From Ramlibacter tataouinensis (GTDB taxonomy: Bacteria > Pseudomonadota > Gammaproteobacteria > Burkholderiales > Burkholderiaceae_C): a DNA stretch of 64,000 bases. Location of the stretch: NCBI GenBank assembly GCA_002427815.1, contig DIZF01000007.1:36707-100706 (forward strand). The letters run 5' to 3'. The position numbers and the translations under genes were made by a program. The first letter of the stretch is position 1; each line of letters starts with the position of its first letter. Below the pieces are notes generated by a model. The model did no database searches. It saw nothing but the letters and a program-made list of their open reading frames with translations, and had not been told where the DNA came from. Below, one piece after another: positions 42,296 to 50,602 of the stretch.

Positions 42296-43174
42296 TCAGA
42301 AGTGGTAGAGGCTCGCGGGGTTGGTCACGAGGACACGACGAAGCAGCCCTTCATCTGCGACCCAGGATCCCAGAAGATCCATCAGCTGCGCGTCGTCGGG
42401 CAGCGGTTTCAGTCCGACGCTTGAGGTCGGGTGAGGCCAGTCGGTGCCCCACAGAATGCGGTCTGGCGCTGCACGTAGATAACTGCGCGCGAGGGGAGCA
42501 AGGTCGTGGTAGCTCGGAGGAGTCGATTCGCTGATGTTCGCAGCCCCGGAGATCTTGACCCATCCGCGGCCCTCCTGGAGCAGGCGCAGAACAAGCTGGT
42601 ACGCTGGAGATTGGTTCCAAGCGGAAGGTGAAATGTTGGCGAAGTGGTCAAACACAACATGCACCGGCAGTCTCTCGAGCCTCGGGCCAAGTTCCGCCAA
42701 GAGGTCAGCCGTGGCGCACAGTTGAACGTGCCAGCCGAACGGCGCAATCCGACTGGCGAGCGATTCCAGGTGATCCAGCGAACTCGCGCTGCCATGCAGC
42801 AGGTTCAAACGCACACCCCGTATGCCGGCGCGGTCCAAGCGGGCGATCTCATCATCACTGGTACTCGGATGAATCACGGCAACCCCACGGGCGTCTCCTA
42901 CAAACAGCTCCATTGCCTCCAGAATGGGCCGGTTGTCAAAGCCATAGGTCGATGGCGTGACAAACACGACCCTTTGGGTGAGCGTCCGTTGTTGCAATTG
43001 GCCGTAATCGGCGACGGTTGCATCTGGCGGAAGGAGAGTCGCGCCAGCCGCAGAAGGAAATTGTGAGTCGTAAACGTGCACATGGCAGTCGCAGGAATGC
43101 GAGGGCACAGCCACAGTCGTCCTGCCTAGCCCGGCCGAAAATGGTGCATGAAAGCTCGCGCTGGTTTCGGTCAT
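42296..43174 (-). CDS. Amidohydrolase family 2 protein (2-pyrone-4,6-dicarboxylate lactonase-like)
   Basis: A 292-residue metal-dependent hydrolase of the amidohydrolase_2/LigI group. It has DCHVHVYD with His-31/His-33, RGVRLNLLHGS, VVFDHFANISP and DRILWGTDWPHP carrying the catalytic Asp. ATG 43174 follows GGGGACAAGAGA; the frame to 43261 lacks a better start. It opens a lactone or cyclic ester. It lies upstream of the flavoprotein operon on the same strand, 160 bases away, so it might be cotranscribed or separately controlled. Substrate unknown. Confidence 0.83.
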   Translation of the reverse strand: MTETSASFHAPFSAGLGRTTVAVPSHSCDCHVHVYDSQFPSAAGATLLPPDATVADYGQLQQRTLTQRVVFVTPSTYGFDNRPILEAMELFVGDARGVAVIHPSTSDDEIARLDRAGIRGVRLNLLHGSASSLDHLESLASRIAPFGWHVQLCATADLLAELGPRLERLPVHVVFDHFANISPSAWNQSPAYQLVLRLLQEGRGWVKISGAANISESTPPSYHDLAPLARSYLRAAPDRILWGTDWPHPTSSVGLKPLPDDAQLMDLLGSWVADEGLLRRVLVTNPASLYHF

Positions 43175-43325
43175 TCTCTTGTCCCCTGGGTAGGCCGTAA
43201 ACACGAAGCTAGCACATCGGCGGACATCGAGCACCAGCGCAACAGTCGCGCGGCAGCCCAACGTGATCGTTCACCCGACACGCCCTTCAGGCCAGCCCGC
43301 TGACCGCCATAAGACGCGAGTGGAT

Positions 43326-43397
43326 AACGTTGTCAGTTACAACGTTTTAGCCGCACCGAGCGCATCACCATGATTCGCACCGTGTGAGGTGCGGCTA
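43326..43397. repeat. Nested inverted repeats at the restriction-modification gene 3' end
   Basis: Two perfect dyads in 72 bases. AACGTTGT (43326-43333) and ACAACGTT (43339-43346) have a 5-base loop. TAGCCGCACC (43348-43357) and GGTGCGGCTA (43388-43397) have a 30-base loop; the latter arm contains the gene's stop codon. They could end transcription of the restriction-modification gene, although no strong T-run follows on its strand. A recombination or insertion scar is an alternative. The rest of 43262-43394 shows no gene. Confidence 0.55.
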
Positions 43398-46300
43398 TCG
43401 GGCGACCGTCTTCATCGCATTCACTATCCGAACTGTTTCCACGCTCACCGAGGTCACCCGTGCCAGCAGGTCGACCACCTTTTCCTTGTAATCGGCAAAG
43501 CGATAGGTGTCGAACTTCTCGCGGATGGTCGGGTCCTTGGGCTTGCGTTCCTTGTACTGGTCGAGCACCCAGTCGATGGCGCTGCGGTTGCCCAGCTTGT
43601 AGGTCCAGGCTTGCGGCGGAACACCACGCAGCGTGGTCTCGCTGTCGAGCGCGATGGTGCCGGCCGCAGGGTCGGCGCGCAGCATCGCCTTGGGCGGCTG
43701 GCCGGCGGCGCGGGCCTTGGCGTCGGGCGTGTCGGTGCGCGCGAGAGCAAAGGGCTCGACCTTCTCGTAGCCGATGTGCAGCGCCATCAACCGCTCGCCC
43801 CAGTCGGCCCATTGCCAGAAGTCGGCGTAAAACGGGATACGCGGAAATTCGCGCTTGAGGTTCTGCGCGTACTTCTCCCGGTACAAGGGATCGTGCAGCA
43901 CGGCGTAGCAGTAGTGGAAGATCGCCTCCTTGGTGATCTTGCGCGCGGCCTTGCCCGCTGTCTTGCTCCCTCTCCCGCTGGGAGAGGGCTGGGGTGAGGG
44001 CTCTGCGCTTTTGCACTGACTGGTGAACTGCTTGAGGGCCCAGTCGGTGATGTTGTCGATTCGATTGCCCGCTTCATCAAAGCGGTACAAAGACAAGACA
44101 CGGGAATCACCGATGAAATGGAAATCGCATGCGCGATCCGTCGCCAGGCAGCGGAAATCACCAGCCGCAGGCATGGCGATCAGCAGGTTATCGCCGCGTT
44201 TCATGACCGGCAGTTGCCCCAACTCATCGATCATCAAATCGGACTGGTAAAGAAAATTTCTGAAGAACGGCCGATAGGCATAAGGAACGATCCGCGATGT
44301 CTTGAAGGACTCGCGCTCGCCTCTGGCGAGCTTTACTTTCAGGTTTCTGGACCACTTGATGATCGTTTCGTGCGTCTTCGCGGACTGGAGATGTTGGTCG
44401 TAATGCTCGATGAAGAACCTGGTCTTTGCAGCGAGCACATCGGACGACTCATCTGTCACCCAACCATCACGTGCCGTGTTGATGCCGTTGCTGAACAGCT
44501 TGAACATCGCCCGCTCCCTGGCCGCCGTCGTCGATGCCTTGGTTTCCTTGCTCGCCAGCGGAATCAGTGAGTCAAAGTCGTTGCTCGTGAGGTTCAGCCA
44601 GTTGTGCGCCTTATCCGGCTGCACCTCGTCAAACTCGATCCCACTCATCGGATGGTTCGCCAGAAAGGCCAGCTTCTCTTCCGCCGTCTCCATCTCCGGC
44701 CTGCGCACATAGAACACCCGGGCCGCGCGCTTCTCCTTGGTCGCCCCCACTCGCTTGACCATGAAGCTGATCGCCACGCCGGTCTGGATGCCGAAGACGT
44801 TGTGCTTCGTGCCGCTCAGCTTCGGGTTTGACCGCACGTCGCCGCCCAGGTCCACGACATGGATTTCGCTGAACTCCTGCGCCACGGTCTTGCGAAAACC
44901 GTCGAAGGTGCGACTTTCGATGAAACTGCGGTTGCTCACGAAGGCCAGCACGCCGTTCTCGCTCAGCCGGTCGCTGGCCCAGCGGAAAAACCGCGCATAC
45001 ATGTCGTACAACTTGGTCTTCTGCGCCGTACTTTCGGCGATGTAGGTCTGCTTGATGCGCGCATCGATGTGCGGATATTCGCGGTTCTTGTTGTTGTCGT
45101 TCTCGTTGGCCTGATTCGCGTTGTAGGGCGGGTTGCCGATGATGACGCTGATGCGCCGGGTGTTCTGGCGCTTGATGCGGGCGACGTTTTCCTCACTCAC
45201 GCCGGCGAACAGGTCGGCGTTGACGCCGCGCGCCGACGTGTGCAGGCCCACGTTGTCCAGCGTGTCCACGAAGCAGAGGTTGGGAAATTCCTCGTACCGA
45301 CCGGTGATCGCGGCATAGGTGGCCTCGATGTTCAGGTTGGCGACGTAATACGGCAGGATGGCCACTTCATTGGCATGCAGCTCGTTCTGGTACTTGTGCT
45401 CCAGCTTCTTGGGCTGGCCGCGGAAGTGCTCCAGCAATTCGCAGATGAAGGTGCCGGTGCCGGTGGCCGGATCGAGAATCTCAACATCCTTGTCGATCAG
45501 GTTGCGGCCGAAGTGCTTCTCGCACAGCCAGTCGGCCCCGTCGATCATGAAGCGCACGATTTCATTGGGCGTGTAGACCACGCCCAGGCGGTCGGCGGCC
45601 TTGGTGTTGTAGACCTTGTAGAAATTTTCGTAGATGACCTTCAGGAAGGTCTGCTTCTCGCCGTGGCTGGCAATCTGCGCCGCCGCGGCGCGGATGGCGG
45701 CGTAGTAGGTCTCCAGCCCCTTGAGCGTCTGCTTCTTCAGCGCGCCGGTGAAGAACTCGTTTTCCAGCGCGTACAGCTCGCGCGCCACGTTGTTCTCGTG
45801 GTGGAATTCGCTGTCGAACACCTTGCTGAAGATTTCCTCGGTCAGGATGTGCTGGATCAGCATCTCGCGCACGTCGGCCTCGGTCAGGGCCGGGTTGATG
45901 GCTTCCTTGGCGTGGTCCAGGAATTTCGCCGACGCCGCGCGGAACGATGTGTTGCTCTTCTCCTGCGCGGCGATCATGGCCCGCAGCGCTTCGAGGACCG
46001 TGGGCAGGTCCTGCTTGAACTGCTCCACCGCGGCACGGAAGTCGGCAATCTCGCGGCGCTCAAAGCCGAAGAACAGCTTGAGCAGCTGCGCCAGCTTCTT
46101 CGTGTCGGTCATGTCGCAGCGCAGCACCTCCTCCTTGTGCTGGATCAGCACCGCGGTGGCATCGTCGCTGAAGATGATGTTGTCCTGCGGGTAGCCCTTG
46201 CGCAGCTTCTTGTCGATCTCCTCGTCCAGGTCGTCGCGCTCGTCCTTGGCCTCCCAGTAACCCAGCGGCATGCGCAGCTCGTGCAGCAGTGCGCCGTCGA

Positions 46301-46487
46301 CGGTGATGTTGGTTTTGGTGGCGGTCTTGAGCGGGTACTCGGCCAGGAACACCAGGTTGTGCTGCTTGCCCCAGCTCTTGAGGAGATCCTTGAACGCTTC
46401 CCGGACGATGGTTTCGCGATGGCTGCCGCTGGCCTTCTTGATGACGTCGAGTTGCTTGAGGTAGTCGTTGATCAGGAGCTGGCTCAT
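43395..46487 (-). CDS. Type ISP/IIG-like restriction-modification enzyme
   Basis: A 1030-residue single-chain DNA N6-adenine methyltransferase with an N-terminal nuclease-like domain. Asp-64, Glu-79 and Lys-81 (VDGAL..WEAKDE) match a PD-(D/E)xK pattern. The AdoMet motif I is ILDPATGTGTF at residues 337-347 and motif IV is NPPY at 452-455. The C-terminal half is a specificity domain of the type ISP kind. No helicase domain separates nuclease and methylase, unlike LlaGI-type ISP enzymes. An in-frame GC-rich repeat encodes Ser/Pro/Gly residues near 827-840. No partner genes flank it. It probably marks self DNA and cuts foreign DNA; restriction activity is unproven. Confidence 0.85.
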   Translation of the reverse strand: MSQLLINDYLKQLDVIKKASGSHRETIVREAFKDLLKSWGKQHNLVFLAEYPLKTATKTNITVDGALLHELRMPLGYWEAKDERDDLDEEIDKKLRKGYPQDNIIFSDDATAVLIQHKEEVLRCDMTDTKKLAQLLKLFFGFERREIADFRAAVEQFKQDLPTVLEALRAMIAAQEKSNTSFRAASAKFLDHAKEAINPALTEADVREMLIQHILTEEIFSKVFDSEFHHENNVARELYALENEFFTGALKKQTLKGLETYYAAIRAAAAQIASHGEKQTFLKVIYENFYKVYNTKAADRLGVVYTPNEIVRFMIDGADWLCEKHFGRNLIDKDVEILDPATGTGTFICELLEHFRGQPKKLEHKYQNELHANEVAILPYYVANLNIEATYAAITGRYEEFPNLCFVDTLDNVGLHTSARGVNADLFAGVSEENVARIKRQNTRRISVIIGNPPYNANQANENDNNKNREYPHIDARIKQTYIAESTAQKTKLYDMYARFFRWASDRLSENGVLAFVSNRSFIESRTFDGFRKTVAQEFSEIHVVDLGGDVRSNPKLSGTKHNVFGIQTGVAISFMVKRVGATKEKRAARVFYVRRPEMETAEEKLAFLANHPMSGIEFDEVQPDKAHNWLNLTSNDFDSLIPLASKETKASTTAARERAMFKLFSNGINTARDGWVTDESSDVLAAKTRFFIEHYDQHLQSAKTHETIIKWSRNLKVKLARGERESFKTSRIVPYAYRPFFRNFLYQSDLMIDELGQLPVMKRGDNLLIAMPAAGDFRCLATDRACDFHFIGDSRVLSLYRFDEAGNRIDNITDWALKQFTSQCKSAEPSPQPSPSGRGSKTAGKAARKITKEAIFHYCYAVLHDPLYREKYAQNLKREFPRIPFYADFWQWADWGERLMALHIGYEKVEPFALARTDTPDAKARAAGQPPKAMLRADPAAGTIALDSETTLRGVPPQAWTYKLGNRSAIDWVLDQYKERKPKDPTIREKFDTYRFADYKEKVVDLLARVTSVSVETVRIVNAMKTVAR
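43964..43999. repeat. REP-like GC-rich repeat inside the restriction-modification gene
   Basis: A perfect hairpin, CCCTCTCCC (43968-43976) and GGGAGAGGG (43980-43988) with loop GCT, followed by CTGGGGTGAGGGCTC. It is the same class as the intergenic repeat at 3062-3155 but lies within an open frame and does not break it, adding roughly SPQPSPSGRG to the protein. Such elements normally avoid genes. Confidence 0.8.
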
Positions 46488-46565
46488 CGCATGGTCCGTC
46501 CGTCCCTGTTGTTATGGGGACGGCACGCGCCTCCCGATGAGCTGCATTCTAGGCAGGTGGGCGGC

Positions 46566-47543
46566 TCAGGGATTCGGCGGACGCCCTTCGGGCTGCGGCA
46601 GCAGGTCCGCCACCGTCAACGGCCGCCCGCTGCGAATGAGGGCCTCCAGCCGCGTCCTTTCCGCGTCGACCGCGGCCGGAGCTACAGCGCCCTGCCCGTA
46701 CCGTGCCTGCATGCGCGCCGCTACGTCACCGTCGCACAGCCCCTCGACCGCGCACAACTGAAGCGCCCTGAGCGATTGGAAACCGCAGTCCAGCCCGAGG
46801 TCGCAAGCGACTGCGGGCAAGGCGGCATCGACCGCGCGGGCACGCAACAACGAGCTGGCGTCCACTGTGCCCGCGCCGCGGCTTTGGACCAGCCGCTCGG
46901 TCAAGCCGCTCAGCGCCGCCACGGCGGCCGGGTCCGCGCTGCTCAATGCTTCGGACACCAGGGGCCCGACCTGGTCGAGCCGGCCGGCCAGCAGCGCCTC
47001 CTGTGCCCGCAGTCCCGGCTCCTGGGACCCGGTGTCGCGCTGCATCTGGTCCTGCATGGCGCCAAGCGTGTCGCGACGCTCGGTCAGAAACGCATGGCAT
47101 CGCGCGAACAGGGTCCGGTAGGCCATCTCCCGCTCGGCTCTCCCTGCGCTGGGCAGGCTGTTGATCAAGGGCTCGGGCGAAGGCGTCTCCCCGGCGTTGG
47201 GAATGAAAGCAGGGATACAGGCGGCAAAGGCACGCGCTGCAACGCGCCGCTGGCGCGGATCCGAACTGCCGGCGTAGTCGTCATAGATACGGCGCAGGTC
47301 CTGCGCGTTGGCATCCGAGTCCACAACGGCCGCTGGAAGGTTCCGCTTGCCGGACGGCTCAGGTGCAGGCGGTGACGAGGCGCTGACCGCGACGTGCTCC
47401 GGCAAGGGTCCGGGCTTTGCCGGAGCCAAGGCTGGCGCGGGCCGGTCATTCCAGCCCAGCCATCCCGCCACAACCACTGCGCTCACAAGCGCTGCCGCGA
47501 CGAACCATCGGCTCGGCCCGGCAAAATCGGCAGCGCGGCTCAC
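46566..47543 (-). CDS. Hypothetical membrane-anchored protein
   Basis: A 325-residue protein read from GTG 47543. Residues about 13-30 (WFVAAALVSAVVVAGWLGW) form a single membrane anchor or signal. A Pro/Ala-rich linker and an all-helical, cysteine-containing periplasmic region (CIPAFIP, CHAFL, CDLGLDCGF, CAVEGLCDG) follow. The even cysteine number suggests disulfides. I do not recognise a family. It starts five bases after the secreted protein gene at 47549, so it probably shares its transcript and may act with it at the envelope. Confidence 0.6.
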   Translation of the reverse strand: MSRAADFAGPSRWFVAAALVSAVVVAGWLGWNDRPAPALAPAKPGPLPEHVAVSASSPPAPEPSGKRNLPAAVVDSDANAQDLRRIYDDYAGSSDPRQRRVAARAFAACIPAFIPNAGETPSPEPLINSLPSAGRAEREMAYRTLFARCHAFLTERRDTLGAMQDQMQRDTGSQEPGLRAQEALLAGRLDQVGPLVSEALSSADPAAVAALSGLTERLVQSRGAGTVDASSLLRARAVDAALPAVACDLGLDCGFQSLRALQLCAVEGLCDGDVAARMQARYGQGAVAPAAVDAERTRLEALIRSGRPLTVADLLPQPEGRPPNP

Positions 47544-47548
47544 ATCGG

Positions 47549-49135
47549 CTATTGGCAGGTCGCGATCTTGAACGACGCGACTCGCGTACTCCAGTTGAAC
47601 GTGCCATTGACTTTGAGGTACTGTCCCGTATACCAGAAGGTGCAGTCGTCCACCGGATCGACGCTCATGTGCGTGTAATCGCCCCAGCGGCTGAGGTTGG
47701 ATAACTGCGAGCCGGCGCCCGCGACGATGGTCGTTTCCGCGCCCAGGGTGCCCGCCGCATCGGTCGCCAGGCGCGTGGCGAACGCCAGGCTGGGCTTGAC
47801 CGTACCGCTCGATTTCGAATAGCCCATTGCCATGTTGCCCTGCTTGTCCATCGCCACGCTACCCATCCAGCGGAAGTTGGTGTCGGGGCTGTAGGACGCC
47901 TGCTGAAAGATGCCGGGCGTGGTGCTCATGTTGCGAATTTCATACCAGCGCACGGCGGCGTTGCCCGAGTTGGGCTTCTTCGTGTTGTTCACCTGCACGG
48001 CATGGTTCACGACCATGCGCTCGACGCCGCCGATGTTGCGGTACGCCAGACGGAACATCAGGCGGTCGGCCAGCGAATCGAGCTTCTGGCTGGTACCGGG
48101 CTGGGGCACGCAGGTGCCGCCACCACAAGCCGCGTTGTATGCCGCCACCGGGACTTGCGTGGGGCCGGCCAGCGTGGTGTTGCCGGCATTGCTCCAGTCC
48201 ACGTGGAACTTCCACAGGCCCAGCGTACTGGAGCCGGACAGCCGGCTGACGAGGTAATTGGGCGATCCGGCCGGCGGCGCCGTGGCGCCGTCGATGTCGG
48301 CCGGCAGCAGGCCGCCGTAGCTGGACGACAGCTGGAAGCACTGCTGCGTGGCGGGCAGCCCCGCCAGCATGCTGGCACGGTCGTAGGCACACACCCGCGC
48401 ACCCTGGAACGTGCTGGTGAACATGTTGAAGGTCACGTAGTAGCCGTCGGACCACACGCCCATCTTCGGGTAATCATTGAACTGCGGGTACTGGAAGGCG
48501 TACAGGTTGTAGGCTCCGGTGGCGTCCGAGGTCTGCGACACGGCCACGCATTGCCAATAGCCTGCGCTGCCGCCCGGCACCGCGAACTGCGACAGCACCC
48601 ACCGGTTCGCGGCCTTGTCGTACTGGACGATCGGGTCGCCGTCATTGCGGGTCGCGCACGCGCCACCCAGCGGCTGGAACAGCGTGTTGCCAGTCACCGG
48701 ACCATACGTCAGCGCGCCGGTGGCCTTGTCGAACACCGCCAGGCTGACGTTGACCCATTGCACGTACTGGGTGGCTCCCACCGCACCGGTGGTGTCGGGC
48801 GGGGCGTAGTTAACCGCGTAACTTCCAAGCCCGATGCCGATGCCGTCGAAGCCCAGGCCCGCAGTGACCGCTGCGCCGGTGCCCGCGCTGGACTGCACCA
48901 CCGGATCGGTGGCCTGGCCCGGCGCATCCACCAACGGAATCTTCTTCAACTCGCGAACGCGGTGCTCGGCGCCGATGCCCTCGGTCTGCGCCATGGCGCC
49001 GCGCAGGCTGGGCAGGTGCACCGAATACACCGCCGGCGTTTGCTCGGCGCCACGCAGTACGGGCTGGGCATAGCCGACAGTCGCCGCAAGCAGCAAGCCT
49101 GTCAACACAACCGAGATCCTTGGAATTGTCTTCAT
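47549..49135 (-). CDS. Hypothetical secreted protein, probably beta-rich
   Basis: A 528-residue protein with a clear Sec signal (MKTIPRISVVLTGLLLAATV, cleavage near GYAQ). The mature part contains YAPPDTTGAVGATQYVQWVN and repeated strand-turn units with Asp/Gly/Trp-rich loops (YKVMG-like turns, NDYPKMGVWSDGYYVTFN, WSNAGNTTLAGP, NLSRWGDYTHMSVDPVDDCTFWYTGQYL). Propeller-like or beta-sandwich folding is likely, but no enzymatic motif stands out. It contains about eight cysteines. I have seen no family marker to name it. It is followed closely by the membrane-anchored gene. Confidence 0.65.
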   Translation of the reverse strand: MKTIPRISVVLTGLLLAATVGYAQPVLRGAEQTPAVYSVHLPSLRGAMAQTEGIGAEHRVRELKKIPLVDAPGQATDPVVQSSAGTGAAVTAGLGFDGIGIGLGSYAVNYAPPDTTGAVGATQYVQWVNVSLAVFDKATGALTYGPVTGNTLFQPLGGACATRNDGDPIVQYDKAANRWVLSQFAVPGGSAGYWQCVAVSQTSDATGAYNLYAFQYPQFNDYPKMGVWSDGYYVTFNMFTSTFQGARVCAYDRASMLAGLPATQQCFQLSSSYGGLLPADIDGATAPPAGSPNYLVSRLSGSSTLGLWKFHVDWSNAGNTTLAGPTQVPVAAYNAACGGGTCVPQPGTSQKLDSLADRLMFRLAYRNIGGVERMVVNHAVQVNNTKKPNSGNAAVRWYEIRNMSTTPGIFQQASYSPDTNFRWMGSVAMDKQGNMAMGYSKSSGTVKPSLAFATRLATDAAGTLGAETTIVAGAGSQLSNLSRWGDYTHMSVDPVDDCTFWYTGQYLKVNGTFNWSTRVASFKIATCQ

Positions 49136-49569
49136 GGGTGGTCCTCCTCTTGTTCAATCCAACATGGACACGCCTGTCCCCAGTGGGTCGGCCGGACCAT
49201 TTCACTCAGGATTTCCCATGTGGAGCTGATGAGCTTTGTCACAACCATGCCCTTTTGTGTTCCATTTTGTTTCGAAGGTGCGGACGGCGCACCAGTCGGC
49301 ATGGCGCCACGGTGACGCCGAAGCCCTGGCGTGGGCGCCAGGCGTTGGCCGAGTTCCGATGACTGCAGCCCCGACGAAATGCGAGTCAGGAACTTGTTCA
49401 CGGGCACACACCGTCGACGGTTCTTGAGTTGTGGAATCCGTGATCACGATGGAATGATCGCGGACATTGCCGGCGCCGAAGATCGAAGGCACGATGCCGG
49501 CCCTGCTCCTGGCCGAGGGCATCGCAGTCCAGGCCGGTCAGCGGGTCGGGGCCAGCCGGAGCGCCAAAC
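49136..49569. other. Intergenic stretch without recognisable gene
   Basis: A 434-base gap between the secreted-protein gene start and the Bug gene stop. Short open frames on both strands lack ribosome binding sites and family features. No terminator-like hairpin or repeat was seen. It must contain the promoter of the secreted-protein gene, near 49140-49260, where the sequence is locally AT-richer. Confidence 0.4.
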
Positions 49570-50568
49570 CTACTGCGGCTCGAGCCCGGCCTTCTTCACC
49601 AGCGCCGCATACTTGACCAGCTCGCTGCGAAAGAACGCCTGGGCCGCTTCCGGTGTGCTCATGGTGATGGTGTTGCCCTGCTTGGCCATGGACTCCTTCA
49701 CCTCGGGCGTGTTGAAGGCGACCGTGAAGGCATCGTGAATGCGATTGACGTCGGCGGCCGGCAAGCCCTTGGGGCCCACCACGGCGAACCAGCCTTCCAT
49801 CACATAGTTGGGCAGGCCCTGCTCGACGAAAGTCGGGATCTCGGGCGCCGCCGGCAGGCGCTGCGCCGAGGCGGTGCCGATCGCGCGCAACATGCCGCTC
49901 TTGATCTGTGACTGCACCGACGGCAGCGCGAGCACGCCGATCTCGACCTGGCCGCCGATCAGATCGCCCAGCATGGGGCCGACGCCCTTGTACGGGATGT
50001 GCTTGGCCTTGACGCCGGCCTCGTCCATGAACATTTCGGCTGCCAGGTGCAGGATGGTGCCATTGCCCGACGACGCGTAGTTCAAGCCGTCGGGCCTGGC
50101 CTTGAGCAACGCGATCAGTTCCCTGGCATTGGTGGCCGGCACCTTGGGATTCACAACCAGCACCAGCGGCGTGGTTCCTATCACCATGATCGGCGTGATG
50201 TCGTTGATCGGATCGAACGGCACCGACTTCAATACGCTCGGATAGATCACGTGGTTGTTCGAAACGATGCTCAGCGTAAAGCCGTCGGGCGCCGACTTGA
50301 TCATGGTCGACGTGCCGATCACGCCGCCGGCGCCGGCCTGGTTCTCGATCACCACCGGATGGCCCAGCGCCTTGGCGAGGGCCTGGCCCGCGGCCCGCGT
50401 GATCGTGTCCACACCCGAGCCGGTCGCCACGGGCAGGATGAAACGCACCGGCCGGTCCACGCCCTGCGCGAAGGCGGGTACGCCGGCAAGCCCGGTCAGC
50501 GCGACACCGATGCCGCCCAGCGAGGTCAGCGCCCGGCGCCGCGAAACGATTGCACTTTGGTTCTTCAT
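49570..50568 (-). CDS. Bug-family tripartite tricarboxylate receptor (TctC-like)
   Basis: A 332-residue periplasmic receptor starting at ATG 50568. The export signal is Tat-like (VSRRRALTSLGGIGVALTG). Mature VDRPVRFILPVATGSGVDTITRAAG opens the Bug fold, and VVIENQAGAGGVIGTS and PYKGVGPMLGDLIGG are family loops. The frame continues upstream to 50868, but that part overlaps the CaiB gene and is not protein. It lies 34 bases beyond the CaiB stop, last in the CaiB/HMGL operon. Confidence 0.9.
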   Translation of the reverse strand: MKNQSAIVSRRRALTSLGGIGVALTGLAGVPAFAQGVDRPVRFILPVATGSGVDTITRAAGQALAKALGHPVVIENQAGAGGVIGTSTMIKSAPDGFTLSIVSNNHVIYPSVLKSVPFDPINDITPIMVIGTTPLVLVVNPKVPATNARELIALLKARPDGLNYASSGNGTILHLAAEMFMDEAGVKAKHIPYKGVGPMLGDLIGGQVEIGVLALPSVQSQIKSGMLRAIGTASAQRLPAAPEIPTFVEQGLPNYVMEGWFAVVGPKGLPAADVNRIHDAFTVAFNTPEVKESMAKQGNTITMSTPEAAQAFFRSELVKYAALVKKAGLEPQ

Positions 50569-50602
50569 GGTTTGTCTCCGTTGTGTTGTTGATGCAGAGG
50601 CC

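Noticed and set aside
43326..43397. Integron attC site
   Set aside because: The inverted repeats lack the paired RYYYAAC/GTTRRRY core sites, and no integrase or cassette array is present.
44859..47375. 838-codon open frame on the plus strand
   Set aside because: Antisense to the restriction-modification gene; composition typical of shadow frames.
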